DNA of 64,000 nt, from positions 108,233-172,232 of the forward strand of contig PBKD01000006.1 of NCBI GenBank assembly GCA_002722055.1. Reading direction: 5' to 3'. Of this stretch, positions 20,495-32,364 are shown piece by piece. Numbering within the stretch: position 1 is the first letter of the stretch; the number at the start of each line of letters is the position of its first letter. Both the position numbers and the translations under genes were made by a program. The DNA comes from Rhodospirillaceae bacterium (lineage in GTDB: Bacteria > Pseudomonadota > Alphaproteobacteria > SHVP01). Under the pieces are notes generated by a model that was not told where the DNA came from, ran no database searches, and saw nothing but the letters and a program-made list of their open reading frames with translations.

Positions 20495-22648
20495 ATGGTT
20501 GGTATTTCAAAGAAATTGTTTGAGGAATGGAAGGAGCTAGCTCAAAGAGAACTTAAGGGCAAGGATTTAGAAAATCATTATTGGATTACACCTGAAGAGA
20601 TTAAAGTTAAACCGTTATACACAAAAGAAGATCTAAAAGATCTAGCGAATCAACTTGAAAATTTGCCAGGATTAGAACCCTTTATGCGGGGTCCACGTGC
20701 AACAATGTATACAAACAAACCATGGACTATTCGCCAATATGCTGGTTTTTCTACAGCTGAGGATTCAAATGAATTTTATAAAAAATGTCTAGAAAATGGT
20801 CAAACAGGTTTGTCAGTTGCTTTTGATTTAGCGACACACAGAGGCTATGACTCTGATCACCCTAGAGTAAGTGGTGATGTTGGTAAAGCTGGTGTAGCAA
20901 TAGACTCTGTAGAGGATATGAAAATTTTATTCAATCAAATACCCTTAGATAAAATGAGTGTATCAATGACTATGAATGGTGCTGTTCTTCCTGTTCTTGC
21001 TGGCTACATAGTTGCCGCTGAGGAGCAAGGAGTGCCTCAAAAGCTTTTATCAGGTACTATTCAGAATGATATTTTAAAAGAATTCATGGTAAGAAATACA
21101 TATATATATCCCCCTAAAGAGTCGATGAGAATAGTATCGGATATAATTTCATTTACTTCGAAAAATATGCCTTTATATAATTCAATTTCCATATCGGGGT
21201 ATCATATGCAAGAAGCTGGATCTACGCTAACTCAAGAATTAGCATATACTTTAGCAGATGGCATTGAGTATGTTAGGGCAGCTCTAGAGGCGGGTTTAGA
21301 AATTGATGAATTTGCTCCGAGACTATCTTTCTTTTTTTGTACAGGAATGAATTTTTTTATGGAGGTTGCAAAACTTAGAGCTGCAAGGTTTATATGGGCT
21401 AATCTTATGAAGCAGTTTAACCCAAAAGATCCGAGATCGCTCTCATTGAGAACACATTGTCAAACTTCGGGAGTATCTTTAACTAGTCAAGACCCTCATA
21501 ATAATATTATAAGAACTGCTTATGAAGCTTTAGCTGCAGTTCTAGGTGGAACACAGAGTTTGCATACTAATGCTTTTGATGAGGCATTAGCTTTGCCATC
21601 TAAGTTGTCGTCTAGAATTGCAAGAAACACCCAATTAATTTTGTCAGAAGAAACTGGTGTCAAAGAGGTAATTGATCCTTTGGCTGGATCATATTACGTA
21701 GAAAGCCTTACTAACCAAGTTATTGAAAAGACTCTTTCATTAATTGAAGAAGTAGAAGAGATGGGTGGAATGACAGTTGCCGTTTCAAAAGGGTTTACTA
21801 AAATTAAGATAGAAGAGTCAGCAGCCAAAAGACAAGCAAGAGTTGATAAAAATGAAGAAGTTATTGTTGGTGTAAACAAATATGTTAATAAAAATTTAAA
21901 TGAAGAGATAGATTTATTAGTAGTTGATAACAAAAAAGTAATCAGTGAACAAATTCAGAAACTTAATAAAATAAAAAAAGAAAGAGATAATAATGCAGTT
22001 AATACCTCTATTGAAAAATTAAGAAACGGAGCTAAGAATAAGGGTAATCTACTTGAGCTATCTATTGAGGCAATTCGGTCAAGAGCAACAGTGGGAGAAA
22101 TATCAAAAGCTCTTGAAGATGTTTTTTCCCGTCATAAAGCTGTTTCACAATCAATCACTGGTGTATATGGTTCAGCTTTTTCAGAGGATACATTGTTTAA
22201 TGAAGCGCAAAATAAAGTAAAAAATTTCGCAAAAAAAGAAGGAAGACAGCCAAGAATTCTTGTGGCTAAACTAGGTCAAGATGGCCATGACAGAGGGGCA
22301 AAAATTATTGCTACAGCTTTCGCAGACATTGGTTTTGATGTTGATATTGGACCATTATTTGCTACTCCAGAAGAAACTTCAAAACAGGCAATAGAGAATG
22401 ATGTTCATGTTGTTGGAATTTCATCCCAAGCTGCAGGGCATAAAACCCTAGTTCCTGAATTAATCAAATCATTAACAGAAAATGGCGGGGAGAAAATTAT
22501 AGTAGTTGTTGGTGGAATTGTTCCGCCAGGAGATATAGAGGATTTAAAAAAAGCCGGAGTTTCTGCAATTTTTGGACCTGGAACTCCAATAACTAATTCA
22601 GCTAATCAAGTTATAGATATTCTTTTGAAGAAAAATCTATTGAGTTAG
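20495..22648 (+). CDS. scpA: Methylmalonyl-CoA mutase
   Basis: [35 protein letters not shown]12-binding motif [10 protein letters not shown]; Met at 20495 ([12 protein letters not shown]) is a better start than 20432. Confidence 0.96.
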   Translation: MVGISKKLFEEWKELAQRELKGKDLENHYWITPEEIKVKPLYTKEDLKDLANQLENLPGLEPFMRGPRATMYTNKPWTIRQYAGFSTAEDSNEFYKKCLENGQTGLSVAFDLATHRGYDSDHPRVSGDVGKAGVAIDSVEDMKILFNQIPLDKMSVSMTMNGAVLPVLAGYIVAAEEQGVPQKLLSGTIQNDILKEFMVRNTYIYPPKESMRIVSDIISFTSKNMPLYNSISISGYHMQEAGSTLTQELAYTLADGIEYVRAALEAGLEIDEFAPRLSFFFCTGMNFFMEVAKLRAARFIWANLMKQFNPKDPRSLSLRTHCQTSGVSLTSQDPHNNIIRTAYEALAAVLGGTQSLHTNAFDEALALPSKLSSRIARNTQLILSEETGVKEVIDPLAGSYYVESLTNQVIEKTLSLIEEVEEMGGMTVAVSKGFTKIKIEESAAKRQARVDKNEEVIVGVNKYVNKNLNEEIDLLVVDNKKVISEQIQKLNKIKKERDNNAVNTSIEKLRNGAKNKGNLLELSIEAIRSRATVGEISKALEDVFSRHKAVSQSITGVYGSAFSEDTLFNEAQNKVKNFAKKEGRQPRILVAKLGQDGHDRGAKIIATAFADIGFDVDIGPLFATPEETSKQAIENDVHVVGISSQAAGHKTLVPELIKSLTENGGEKIIVVVGGIVPPGDIEDLKKAGVSAIFGPGTPITNSANQVIDILLKKNLLS

Positions 22649-22664
22649 AAGAATAAGCGAAACT

Positions 22665-23681
22665 ATGAAAAATTTTTTTTCTCTTAGTAATCTTGAAAAA
22701 GAATATGGATCTATCAGGGATTTAAGTAAGAAGATTCTTTCAGGTGATATCAGGACCTTATCAAGATGTATAACTTTGTCTGAGTCATCAAGAGAAGACC
22801 ATCAGTTCTTTTCAAGATCAGTTCTTGAGAAAGTTTTACCAATGACTGGAAAATCATTGAGAATAGGAATTTCTGGCCCACCTGGTGTTGGTAAATCAAC
22901 ATTTATTGAAACATTTGGAACATTTCTTGTTGATAAAGGAAAAAAAATTGCCGTTCTAGCAGTTGATCCAAGTAGTAGTAAGTCCGGTGGATCTATTTTA
23001 GGAGATAAAACGAGAATGGAGCGATTATCTCAAAGTGACAGTGCCTTTATTCGGCCATCCCCAGCTGGAGAGACTTTAGGAGGTGTAAGTAGACACACTA
23101 GAGAAGCTCTATTGCTTTGTGAAGCTTCAGGTTATGATACTATAATTGTTGAAACTGTTGGGGTTGGACAATCAGAAGCAACAGTATCGAATATGATTGA
23201 TATTTTTATATTATTAATTTCCCCAGGCGGTGGAGATGAATTACAAGGAATTAAAAGAGGTATAGTAGAGCTGGCAGATTTAATTATTGTAAATAAAGCT
23301 GATGGTTTGCTTAGGTCTGAAGCAGAAAATATAGCGCGTGAATACAATTCTGCCGTGAAATTACTTAGGCCTAAAATAAACAAATGGAATACAAGAGTAG
23401 TAACATGTTCTGCATTAGAAAACAAAGGTATAGAAGAAATATGGTCAATTACAGAGGAATTTTTTAAGAAATTTGATCAAGAAAGTGATTTATCGGCTCA
23501 TCGAAAAGAACAATTTCAGAAATGGCTTAGAGAAGAAATTACTCAAAATTTAAATAAACAAATATACTCTGATAAGAAAATTAATGATTTAATTACAATA
23601 TATGAGAAAAAAGTTTTGATTGGTGAAGTACTGCCATCAGCAGCAGCTTATGAAATAGTGAAAAATTTTCTAAAAAAGTAA
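22665..23681 (+). CDS. meaB: Methylmalonyl-CoA mutase-associated GTPase MeaB
   Basis: GISGPPGVGKSTFIETFG; VDPSSSKSGGSILGDKTRM; adjacent to mutase. Confidence 0.95.
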   Translation: MKNFFSLSNLEKEYGSIRDLSKKILSGDIRTLSRCITLSESSREDHQFFSRSVLEKVLPMTGKSLRIGISGPPGVGKSTFIETFGTFLVDKGKKIAVLAVDPSSSKSGGSILGDKTRMERLSQSDSAFIRPSPAGETLGGVSRHTREALLLCEASGYDTIIVETVGVGQSEATVSNMIDIFILLISPGGGDELQGIKRGIVELADLIIVNKADGLLRSEAENIAREYNSAVKLLRPKINKWNTRVVTCSALENKGIEEIWSITEEFFKKFDQESDLSAHRKEQFQKWLREEITQNLNKQIYSDKKINDLITIYEKKVLIGEVLPSAAAYEIVKNFLKK

Positions 23682-23770
23682 TTTATTTCTAATTTCTAAT
23701 AAGTGGAGCTTGACGTTAGCTATAATCATAAGTATCAAAGGTATGTTTTTTTGCTATTGGGAGCAATATG

Positions 23771-24055
23771 ATGTCAAGAAGATGTGAATTAACTGGTAAA
23801 GGTGTGATGTCAGGAAATAACGTAAGCCATGCTAATAATAAAAGCCGGCGTCGTTTTTTGCCAAACCTGAATGATGTTACTTTAGAATCAGAGGTTTTAG
23901 GGAGATCAATAAAATTAAAGATTTCAAGAGAAGCTCAAAGGTCTGTTGATCACTCTGGAGGTTTTGATTCATTTATATTGAAGGCTCCAGAAGAAAATCT
24001 AAGTGATAGAGTTGCTAGAATAAAAAGAGACATAAAAAAAGCCATGAAAACTTGA
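23771..24055 (+). CDS. rpmB: 50S ribosomal protein L28
   Basis: [33 protein letters not shown]. Confidence 0.96.
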   Translation: MSRRCELTGKGVMSGNNVSHANNKSRRRFLPNLNDVTLESEVLGRSIKLKISREAQRSVDHSGGFDSFILKAPEENLSDRVARIKRDIKKAMKT

Positions 24056-24108
24056 TATCTATCAACTTATTTCTTCAGTTTTAGTGTTGAGGCCTTAAGC
24101 ATATAAAA

Positions 24109-24630
24109 ATGAGTCCTGATAATAAAGTAATTATATTATTAGTATTAGCAATGATATCTGTTCTAGTGCTTTCAAATATTCTGGTTCAGATACCAATAAA
24201 TGATTGGTTGACCTATGGAGCTTTTACTTACCCAATTATTTTTTTAGTAACAGATATATGTAATAGGAAATTTGGTCCAGAAAAATCAAGGAAGCTAGTC
24301 TACCTTGGTTTTATTATGTCAGTGATACTTTCTATTTATTTTGCTAATCTAAGAATTGCAATTGCCTCAGGTTTAGCATTTCTTTCTTCTCAATTATTAG
24401 ATATCTATATTTTTAATAAATATAAAAATAGAGTATGGTGGTTTCCACCGTTAATTTCTTCTTCTTTTGCTTCATTATTAGATTCGCTTATTTTTTTCGG
24501 GTTTGCTTTTTCTTTCCTTTCTTTACCTTGGATTACTTGGGCATTAGGTGATTTTTTTGTGAAAATTTTTATGGCTATAATGTTATTATTACCTTATAGA
24601 TTATATTTAAGAAAAGCACTAATGCTATAA
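24109..24630 (+). CDS. Queuosine precursor transporter (YhhQ/VUT family)
   Basis: [48 protein letters not shown]. Confidence 0.82.
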   Translation: MSPDNKVIILLVLAMISVLVLSNILVQIPINDWLTYGAFTYPIIFLVTDICNRKFGPEKSRKLVYLGFIMSVILSIYFANLRIAIASGLAFLSSQLLDIYIFNKYKNRVWWFPPLISSSFASLLDSLIFFGFAFSFLSLPWITWALGDFFVKIFMAIMLLLPYRLYLRKALML

Positions 24631-24659
24631 CCTTTATATTTTTTTTTTGGGAATGTTTC

Positions 24660-25304
24660 ATGGGAAAAAAATTTGAAAAACTTATTGTTTTAGATCATCC
24701 ACTGATTACTCATAAACTTTCGTTGATGAGGGACAAAGAAACATCAACAAATCAATTTAGGCTTTTACTTAAAGAAATCGCACTTTTAATGGGCTATGAA
24801 GTAACGAGAGAGTTACCATTAAGAAAACAGGATATTGAAACCCCTGTTGGCCCAACTACCGGGAAGTTTATAGCAGGTAAAAAAATGGTAGTTGTTCCAA
24901 TTCTTAGAGCAGGGCTTGGCATGGCGGATGGTTTATTAGAGCTTGTTCCTTCAGCCCGAGTAGGTCATATAGGGGTGTATAGAGATCCTAACACTTTGTC
25001 TCCTGTTGAATATTTAGCAAAACTACCTGGCATTGATGGAAGAACATTTATAGTGGTTGATCCAATGTTAGCTACTGGAAATTCAGCTGTGCATGCCGTA
25101 GATACATTAGTTTCTCGCGGTGTGCAAATTGAGAATATTAAATTTATGGCTTTAGTTGCTGCCCCTGAAGGTGTTGAAAGATTAGTTTCACAACATCCAA
25201 AAATAAAAATATTTGTTGCAGCTCTGGATGAAAAACTTAATGACCATGCTTATATTGTCCCTGGTCTTGGTGATGCTGGAGATAGATTATTTGGAACTAA
25301 ATAG
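24660..25304 (+). CDS. upp: Uracil phosphoribosyltransferase
   Basis: [59 protein letters not shown]. Confidence 0.97.
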   Translation: MGKKFEKLIVLDHPLITHKLSLMRDKETSTNQFRLLLKEIALLMGYEVTRELPLRKQDIETPVGPTTGKFIAGKKMVVVPILRAGLGMADGLLELVPSARVGHIGVYRDPNTLSPVEYLAKLPGIDGRTFIVVDPMLATGNSAVHAVDTLVSRGVQIENIKFMALVAAPEGVERLVSQHPKIKIFVAALDEKLNDHAYIVPGLGDAGDRLFGTK

Positions 25305-25307
25305 TAA

Positions 25308-27119
25308 TTAGTCTTCAAACAAAGATGCAAGTTGATCTATCATTGCTCCTCCGAGTTGTTCTGCATCTATCAAAGTCAGAGCTTTGTTATAATATCTAGT
25401 TACGTCATGCCCTATTCCAATTGCAATAAGTTCAATCATAGAATAATTTTCAATTTTATAGATTACTTCATGCAAGTGTTTGTCTAAATAGTCACCGTAG
25501 TTAACTGATAATGTAGAGTCGTCTACTGGAGCGCCATCAGAGATAACCATCAAGATTTTTCTTTGCTCGTATCTTCTATTAAGTCTATTACAAGCCCAAA
25601 TCAATGCTTCTCCATCAATATTTTCTTTAAGTATTCCCTCTTTTAACATTAAACCTAAATTTTTTTTAGACCGCCTCCAGGGCTGCTCTGCTGCCTTATA
25701 TATTATATGTCTTATATCATTTAGTCTTCCTGGTTTATTAGGTTTATTATTTGTAAGCCATTTCTCCCTTGTTTTCCCTCCTTTCCATGCAACAGTAGTA
25801 AAACCTAGGATTTCAACGTTCACACCGCATCTCTCTAGAGTTCGGGCAAGAATATCTCCACACATTGCAGCAACAGTTATTGGCCTCCCTCTCATTGAAC
25901 CTGAATTATCAATTAGTAGTGTAACTATTGTATCTTTAAAATTAGTTGGGCTTTCCATTTTATAGGATAATGGAAAAGTCGGATTGACAATAACTCTGGT
26001 TAATCTTGCTGCATCCAGAATTCCCTCTTCTAAATCAAAATTCCATGATCTATTCTGTTTCGCTAAAAGTTTTCTTTGTAACTTGTTTGCTAATTTTGTA
26101 ATAGTACTTTGATGGTTTTGCATTTGATCATCAAGCTGGCTTCTTAGTCTGCCTAGCTCTTCTTGATCACATAGGTTTTCAGCATTTTCAATTTGATCAA
26201 ATTCGGAAGTAAAAATTTTATAAAAGGATTCTTCATTGATTTTATCAAATTTATTAAAATTTCTATTATTTTGTTCTTTTGTCTGATCAATGTTTGTATC
26301 AATTGAGCTATCTTCAATTTTTTCTTCAACCTCGTCTGTATCGTGGCCATTTTCATCTAATGTATCTTGTGGTATTAGTTCAGAGTTTTCTTGTTCCTCG
26401 TTTTCTTCGGTAATTTCATTAGGATCTTGTTCTCGATCATTTTCATTAGAGCTATTTTCATTGTCTTCATCATTTATTTCAGTCTTTGTGTTTTCAATTA
26501 AGTTTAACTCAGATAATAGTTTTTTTGAGAGAAGAGAATAACTTTTCTGGTCATAAATATTTTTTGATAAATCTTTTATTGTATTACTTCCATGTTCTTT
26601 AATGAAATTTTTCCATTTTTTATAAATTTTATTTGCTGATTTAGGTGGTTTTGATCCAGTCATTTGTTCTCTTAAAAAGAGTCTAATTGCATCTGAAAGG
26701 GTATTTCTTTCCTCTAGATCATTTTCATTCTTATCAACATTCTCGTATGATTTTTCAAGTGCGAAAGATAAATTATCAGATACTCCTGATAATTTTTTTG
26801 ATCCTATAGATTCATACCTAACTCTTTCTATTGCATTATAAACTTCTATAGCCAAATCTCCTTTAGGAAGATTTTTTAGGTGCAGATCCTTATCATGATA
26901 TTTTATTTTAAGAGCTTTTGAGTCCCCTATTCCTCTTAATTCGAAAATTTCATTATTTTTTGGTTCTCTTGATGGTATTGGAATCTGAACTAAATCACTA
27001 TCTGATTGTTGAGTATTATCAGGGGTAAAAGTTATTTCAATATTTGGATCATTAGATATTGCTCTTACTGAGCTAGACAAAGCCTTTTTTACAAGTTCAG
27101 ATTGACGGTCATTCTTCAA
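25308..27119 (-). CDS. cobT: Cobaltochelatase subunit CobT
   Basis: Acidic linker plus VWA/MIDAS ([33 protein letters not shown]); adjacent to cobS. Confidence 0.95.
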   Translation of the reverse strand: MKNDRQSELVKKALSSSVRAISNDPNIEITFTPDNTQQSDSDLVQIPIPSREPKNNEIFELRGIGDSKALKIKYHDKDLHLKNLPKGDLAIEVYNAIERVRYESIGSKKLSGVSDNLSFALEKSYENVDKNENDLEERNTLSDAIRLFLREQMTGSKPPKSANKIYKKWKNFIKEHGSNTIKDLSKNIYDQKSYSLLSKKLLSELNLIENTKTEINDEDNENSSNENDREQDPNEITEENEEQENSELIPQDTLDENGHDTDEVEEKIEDSSIDTNIDQTKEQNNRNFNKFDKINEESFYKIFTSEFDQIENAENLCDQEELGRLRSQLDDQMQNHQSTITKLANKLQRKLLAKQNRSWNFDLEEGILDAARLTRVIVNPTFPLSYKMESPTNFKDTIVTLLIDNSGSMRGRPITVAAMCGDILARTLERCGVNVEILGFTTVAWKGGKTREKWLTNNKPNKPGRLNDIRHIIYKAAEQPWRRSKKNLGLMLKEGILKENIDGEALIWACNRLNRRYEQRKILMVISDGAPVDDSTLSVNYGDYLDKHLHEVIYKIENYSMIELIAIGIGHDVTRYYNKALTLIDAEQLGGAMIDQLASLFED

Positions 27120-27132
27120 TTAATTTCCTCAG

Positions 27133-28131
27133 TTATTGTGAATTTTCAATTACGCTCTCTGGAAGTTCTTTTCCAAAGGCTCTTTGAAAAAATTCAGAAA
27201 TTTGCGGTTTTTCAATATCATCACATTTATTTAAAAATGTTAGTCTAAAAGCAAACCTTACATCATCAAAAATTATTGTATTCTCTGCCCAAGTGATGAC
27301 AGTTCTTGGAGACATCACTGTTGAAATATCTCCTATTTTAAAACTATTCCTTGTCATATCTGCAACTTGAACCATCTTACTAATTAGTTCTTTACCATCT
27401 GAATTATTATATTCAGAGACTTTAGAGAGAATTATTTTTTCTTCCTCACTATTTTTTAGATAATTGAGGGTTGTCACAAGATTCCACCTATCCATTTGAC
27501 CTTGATTAATCTGCTGTGTTCCGTGATAAAGGCCAGTAGTATCTCCTAGACCTATGGTGTTTGCAGTTGCAAATAATCGGAATCCATTATGGGGGTTAAT
27601 GATCCTATTTTGATCTAATAGAGTCATGCTCCCTTCTGCTTCTAGCACTCTTTGGATAACAAACATTACATCAGGTCTACCAGCATCGTACTCATCAAAA
27701 ACAAGCGCAGTTGGGGTTTGAAGTGCCCAAGGAAGAATTCCTTCTCTGAATTCTGTTATTTGCTTTCCATCTTTAAGAACAATTGCATCTTTACCAATTA
27801 AATCGATACGACTAATGTGTGAGTCTAAGTTAATACGGATGCATGGCCAGTTTAATCTTGCTGCTACTTGCTCAATATGTGTTGACTTTCCAGTACCATG
27901 GTAGCCTTGAATTAATACTTTTCTATTATATTTGAAACCTATCAATATGGCTAATGTAGTTTCATAATCAAAATGATAAGTATTATCAATTTTTGGAACA
28001 TATTCAGATTTCTCAGAAAAAGCGGGCACTTTTATTTTTGAGTTAATACCAAAGAGATCTTTTGCTGATATCTCTGTATCAGGAATTTTTTTGTTATTCT
28101 TAGCTTTTTCTAAATTTTTTTTATCATACAT
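27133..28131 (-). CDS. cobS: Cobaltochelatase subunit CobS (AAA+ ATPase)
   Basis: [48 protein letters not shown]. Confidence 0.96.
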   Translation of the reverse strand: MYDKKNLEKAKNNKKIPDTEISAKDLFGINSKIKVPAFSEKSEYVPKIDNTYHFDYETTLAILIGFKYNRKVLIQGYHGTGKSTHIEQVAARLNWPCIRINLDSHISRIDLIGKDAIVLKDGKQITEFREGILPWALQTPTALVFDEYDAGRPDVMFVIQRVLEAEGSMTLLDQNRIINPHNGFRLFATANTIGLGDTTGLYHGTQQINQGQMDRWNLVTTLNYLKNSEEEKIILSKVSEYNNSDGKELISKMVQVADMTRNSFKIGDISTVMSPRTVITWAENTIIFDDVRFAFRLTFLNKCDDIEKPQISEFFQRAFGKELPESVIENSQ

Positions 28132-28152
28132 TCTTAAGTTCCAATAATTTAA

Positions 28153-28707
28153 TTATACATATCCTGACGAAACAAGAAGAGAGTATGCTTCGTTAACTCT
28201 TTTAAGTCTCTCCTCTGCATCTTTTGACCCGGAATTAAGATCCGGATGAAATTTTTTTGCTAATTGTTTGTATCTATCTTTAACTTCTGTGGGGCTTGCA
28301 GAGGGTTTAAGTGACATGACATTAAGAGCCTTTGCAACAGGAGCAGTTGTGGTGGTTCTTCTTGAGTTAGATCTCTCCGTGTTATTATCTGTTTCTCCGT
28401 TGAAAAGACCATATGGTTCTTTTATTTTGAACTGGGAATTTTGGTTTTTGTTCCCTAGATCCCAAGTAGGTCTATGCCAAGTTGCGCTATTATGCCTGTA
28501 AGTTGAAATTTGTTCTTCTGACATATCTTCAAAATAGTTCCATGATTTATTATATTCCCTAACATGTTCTAAACAGAACCAATAATATTCTCTTAGGTTT
28601 TCACGTGACTTAGGTGCTCTATGCTCAGCCACTTTATTACAGTTAACATGGTCACATAACTGTGATTTCTCACTATTTTTTAATGTTTTTCTTGGATCGT
28701 AAACCAT
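28153..28707 (-). CDS. J-domain (DnaJ-like) protein
   Basis: C-terminal J domain ALNVMSLKPSASPTEVKDRYKQLAKKFHPDLN with HPD motif; cobS/bolA synteny. Confidence 0.92.
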   Translation of the reverse strand: MVYDPRKTLKNSEKSQLCDHVNCNKVAEHRAPKSRENLREYYWFCLEHVREYNKSWNYFEDMSEEQISTYRHNSATWHRPTWDLGNKNQNSQFKIKEPYGLFNGETDNNTERSNSRRTTTTAPVAKALNVMSLKPSASPTEVKDRYKQLAKKFHPDLNSGSKDAEERLKRVNEAYSLLVSSGYV

Positions 28708-28794
28708 TAATTATTTTCTTAAATATTAAAATATAATATAGTATTTATATAAGTAGATTTTATAACCTAAATATATTTCAGCAAGGATGTTACT

Positions 28795-29109
28795 TTGTCA
28801 ACTTCTACTGATTCATTTTTTAATCGACCCACAGCAGAAATTATCAATAAAAAGTTATCTGAGGCTCTTAAACCTACCGAATTAGATATACAAGACCAGT
28901 CACACCTTCATAAAGGTCATTCTGGGGCGCCTAAGACTGGCGAATCTCATTTTTATATTCTTATAGTATCACCCTTGTTTGAGGGCAAGACAAGGGTTTC
29001 TAGACAAAAACATGTTTTTGATATTCTTAAAGATGAACTAAAAGAAAAAATTCATGCCCTTTCATTAAAAACACTAACGCCAGAAGAGTTTAATAGCCTG
29101 AAATTTTAG
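28795..29109 (+). CDS. BolA family protein
   Basis: TTG start; LKPTELDIQDQSHLHKGHSGA...ESHFYILIVSPLFEGKTRVSRQKHVFDIL. Confidence 0.93.
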   Translation: MSTSTDSFFNRPTAEIINKKLSEALKPTELDIQDQSHLHKGHSGAPKTGESHFYILIVSPLFEGKTRVSRQKHVFDILKDELKEKIHALSLKTLTPEEFNSLKF

Positions 29110-29146
29110 AAGAAAATATAAATTTTTTTGATCATTTGAAAATTAT

Positions 29147-30415
29147 TTATTTCTCATGTGGAAAAATTTTCAGAAGTGTGATTTGATTTCTATGTCTTTT
29201 TAATATTTCGAATCTGGTATCAAAGAAATTAAATATTTGACCTATTTCAGGTATAGATCTTGATTCGTGAACAACTAGACCAGCAACTGTTACAGCTTCG
29301 TTATGTGGAAGATTCCAACCCAGATCTCTGTTCAAATCTCTGATTGTAACTGTTCCGTCGACAAGGAAAGTTCCATCTTGATTTCTCCTTATACCCTTTT
29401 TAGCTATATCATACTCATCCGTGATTGGTCCTACTATTTCTTCAATAATATCTTCTAGTGTAATAAGGCCCATTAGCGCTCCATATTCATCAACTACTAA
29501 TGCAAAATGTTGGTGCTTGTCTCTAAAAGCTGTCATTTGTTCTAAGAGACTTGTTGATTCTGGAACAAACCATGGTTTTAACATAATCTTTTTTAGATCG
29601 ATATCATTTATATTTTTTGTATTATTAGCAATTTCCCTTAGGAGATCTTTTGCATGGATAACACCTGTAATATTTTCTTTTTCTTCAAACCAAATAGGAA
29701 TTCGAGTAAATTGACTATTTAAAACTTGCTCAATAATTTTTTGATTTTCTTTATTCCCGTCTATCATGACCATATTTTTTCTATGTATCATTGCGTCTGT
29801 CACCCATCTTTCTGATAGATCAAATACCCCTCTAAGCATATCACTCTCATCTTTAACTATGCTCCCTTCTTGAGCATGAAGTTTTATAGCACTAACGATT
29901 TCTTCTTGAGGGGATACTAATTTAGCAACAGCTTGTTTATCAGCTCCAAATATCCGAAGAGCTAGGCCCACTATTGCTTCAATACTAATTACAATTGGAG
30001 ATAAGACTATTACAATAAACTTTAAAATAGGGGCAACTATTAACGCAGATCTTGTTGGGTGTCTTAGCGCATATGTCTTAGGAAGCACTTCAGCAAAAAT
30101 TAGAATTAATGTTGTCATAATAATTGTTGCGTAAGCAACGCCTGCGTCTCCCGTCCAGGATATCAATAAACTGGTAGCAAGAGACGAGGCAAAAATATTA
30201 ACGAGATTATTTCCAAGTAATATAGATCCTATCAGTCTTTCTCTTAGATTTAATAATTGTAATACTATTGTAGCTTTCTTGTTTCCTCCTGCTTCTAAAT
30301 GTGTAAGTCTTGGTCTAGAAGCTGCGGTTAGAGCTGTTTCCGAGCCACTAAAAAAAGCGGAGAAAATAATTAATATTAATACAAAAATAAGTGTTAAAAT
30401 AATATAAGTTTCCAT
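29147..30415 (-). CDS. CNNM/CorC-HlyC family transporter with CBS domains
   Basis: FFSGSETALTAASRPRL, TM domain, FALVVDEYGALMGLITLEDIIEEIVG. Confidence 0.93.
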   Translation of the reverse strand: METYIILTLIFVLILIIFSAFFSGSETALTAASRPRLTHLEAGGNKKATIVLQLLNLRERLIGSILLGNNLVNIFASSLATSLLISWTGDAGVAYATIIMTTLILIFAEVLPKTYALRHPTRSALIVAPILKFIVIVLSPIVISIEAIVGLALRIFGADKQAVAKLVSPQEEIVSAIKLHAQEGSIVKDESDMLRGVFDLSERWVTDAMIHRKNMVMIDGNKENQKIIEQVLNSQFTRIPIWFEEKENITGVIHAKDLLREIANNTKNINDIDLKKIMLKPWFVPESTSLLEQMTAFRDKHQHFALVVDEYGALMGLITLEDIIEEIVGPITDEYDIAKKGIRRNQDGTFLVDGTVTIRDLNRDLGWNLPHNEAVTVAGLVVHESRSIPEIGQIFNFFDTRFEILKRHRNQITLLKIFPHEK

Positions 30416-30423
30416 AATGTACT

Positions 30424-31530
30424 TTATACGAGTTCAGCCAAAATTTGTTTTACCTCTTTTTCTGTAACATTATAATCTGCTACGGCTTTTCCAATTCCGT
30501 TTACAAGGATAAAAACAGTCTTTCCGTCTTTATTTTTTTTATCTTGAAGCATTGGTAAATATAAATCGTCAATCGATAGGTTGTTATCAATATGATTTAA
30601 ATTGATAGGTAGACCAACATTTAAAAGGTGTTTATTAACCCTATCAAGATCTTCTTTTGTACATAAACCCTTATTAAAAGATAGCTGGTATGCCAACTTT
30701 ATTCCTATTGCTACTGCCTCACCATGTTTTAATTTCTCACTATAGTTTAGAGCATTTTCAATAGCATGTCCAAAAGTATGTCCTAAGTTAAGTAATATCC
30801 TTTTTCCACCTTGTTCTCTCTCATCTTCTGATACAATATTTGCTTTAGAATGACAGCATTTATTGATTGCATATTCTAATTCTTCTTTTTGGCAAGAAAG
30901 AACATTTTTGAAGTTATTTTCTAACCATTCAAAAAATTTATAATCATTTATCAAGGCATATTTTAACATTTCTGCATATCCAGATAATAAATCTCTATTT
31001 GAAAGAGTTTTTAAATATTTTATGTCAACTAAAACCATTTTAGGTTGATGATAAATGCCTAATAAATTCTTTCCGTGAATTGTATCAATGCCTGTTTTTC
31101 CTCCTATTGAACTATCAACTTGGGCAATAAGAGTTGTAGGAATATGAATTATATTTACACCTCTCCTTATTACTCCTGCGGAAAAACCTGCTATATCGCC
31201 AACAACTCCCCCTCCCAGGGATAATATAACGTCATCTTTTTGTATTTTAATGTTTAGTAAATTATCATTAATATATTTGAAATACTCTATAGATTTTGAA
31301 TTCTCCCCAGCAGGAATTATGATTTTAAAATTTAAAAATTTATTTTCTGATAGGGCATTTGATAGGTTATCTAAATGTAATTTGGATACGTTATCATCAG
31401 TAATTATAGCTATTTTAGATCTGCTATAATGCTTGATTAAAAAATTAATTAAATCATTTAAATTATTATAGCCGATTACTACTTGGTATGACCTATTATT
31501 ATCAAGATCTACTTTAATTATATTACTCAT
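30424..31530 (-). CDS. aroB: 3-dehydroquinate synthase
   Basis: LGGGVVGDIAGFSAGVIRRGVNIIHIPTTLIAQVDSSIGGKTGID. Confidence 0.96.
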   Translation of the reverse strand: MSNIIKVDLDNNRSYQVVIGYNNLNDLINFLIKHYSRSKIAIITDDNVSKLHLDNLSNALSENKFLNFKIIIPAGENSKSIEYFKYINDNLLNIKIQKDDVILSLGGGVVGDIAGFSAGVIRRGVNIIHIPTTLIAQVDSSIGGKTGIDTIHGKNLLGIYHQPKMVLVDIKYLKTLSNRDLLSGYAEMLKYALINDYKFFEWLENNFKNVLSCQKEELEYAINKCCHSKANIVSEDEREQGGKRILLNLGHTFGHAIENALNYSEKLKHGEAVAIGIKLAYQLSFNKGLCTKEDLDRVNKHLLNVGLPINLNHIDNNLSIDDLYLPMLQDKKNKDGKTVFILVNGIGKAVADYNVTEKEVKQILAELV

Positions 31531-31547
31531 AATTTCCTTGGTTAGTT

Positions 31548-32090
31548 TTATAAATAATCATTTAAATTTACAATAATTTTATCAATTATTTGGTTTTGTT
31601 TCAAATTATTGGTGTCAATAATTAAATTTGCTTCAGAGTAAATAGTATCTCTATGCTTAGATAATTCTTTTAATTTTGAAAACTTATTTTGTCCTTGAAG
31701 TAAAGGTCTCTTTTTTGAATTTTTCACTCTCCTAACAATAGTTGCAATATCAATTTTTAACCATAAAGAAGTTGAGTTTTTTAAAATTAACTCTCTTGTT
31801 TTTTTATGGATAAAAGCTCCACCACCTGCAGAAATTACACATTTTTCTCTTGATAATAGTTTTCGAAGAATATTTAGTTCTTGAATTCTAAAGGCTTGTT
31901 CACCTTCAGACTGAAATATTTCATATATCATTTTATTTAGTGATTTCTCTATTTCTCTATCTGAATCATAGAACAGCATGCCCAGTTTTGAGCTTAATAA
32001 TTTTCCAATAGTCGATTTGCCTGAGCCCATATGACCAATAAGAACAATAGGTTTTTTGATATCCTTATGCAAAATACTTTTATCTATCAT
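31548..32090 (-). CDS. aroK: Shikimate kinase
   Basis: LIGHMGSGKSTIGKLLSSKLGMLFYDSDREIE; adjacent to aroB. Confidence 0.95.
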   Translation of the reverse strand: MIDKSILHKDIKKPIVLIGHMGSGKSTIGKLLSSKLGMLFYDSDREIEKSLNKMIYEIFQSEGEQAFRIQELNILRKLLSREKCVISAGGGAFIHKKTRELILKNSTSLWLKIDIATIVRRVKNSKKRPLLQGQNKFSKLKELSKHRDTIYSEANLIIDTNNLKQNQIIDKIIVNLNDYL

Positions 32091-32224
32091 ATTATTACCA
32101 TTTATTTAATCTTTTTTAGAATAAAGTGAAAGTATTAATTTGATTGACTAGTATGACGAATAATTGCCATATTTCTATAATAAACTATAATTTAATTATT
32201 AATTCTAATATTTGAAGGTTTCTA

Positions 32225-32356
32225 ATGTCTCATCGTAGCAAGATACTAATTCTATTCATTTTAATTTTGCTTACAGCTGGTTTTCTGGCCTTGGTAGCCT
32301 GGGACATCTCTCCGGAGATAAGTGAAGTAGAAAAAGCTATACCATTTGATAAGTAG
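32225..32356 (+). CDS. 43-aa putative single-pass membrane microprotein (not in supplied ORF track)
   Basis: ATG...TAG reading MSHRSKILILFILILLTAGFLALVAWDISPEISEVEKAIPFDK; one TM helix; shortly upstream of the 32365 ORF. Confidence 0.6.
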   Translation: MSHRSKILILFILILLTAGFLALVAWDISPEISEVEKAIPFDK

Positions 32357-32364
32357 TAGGAGCT

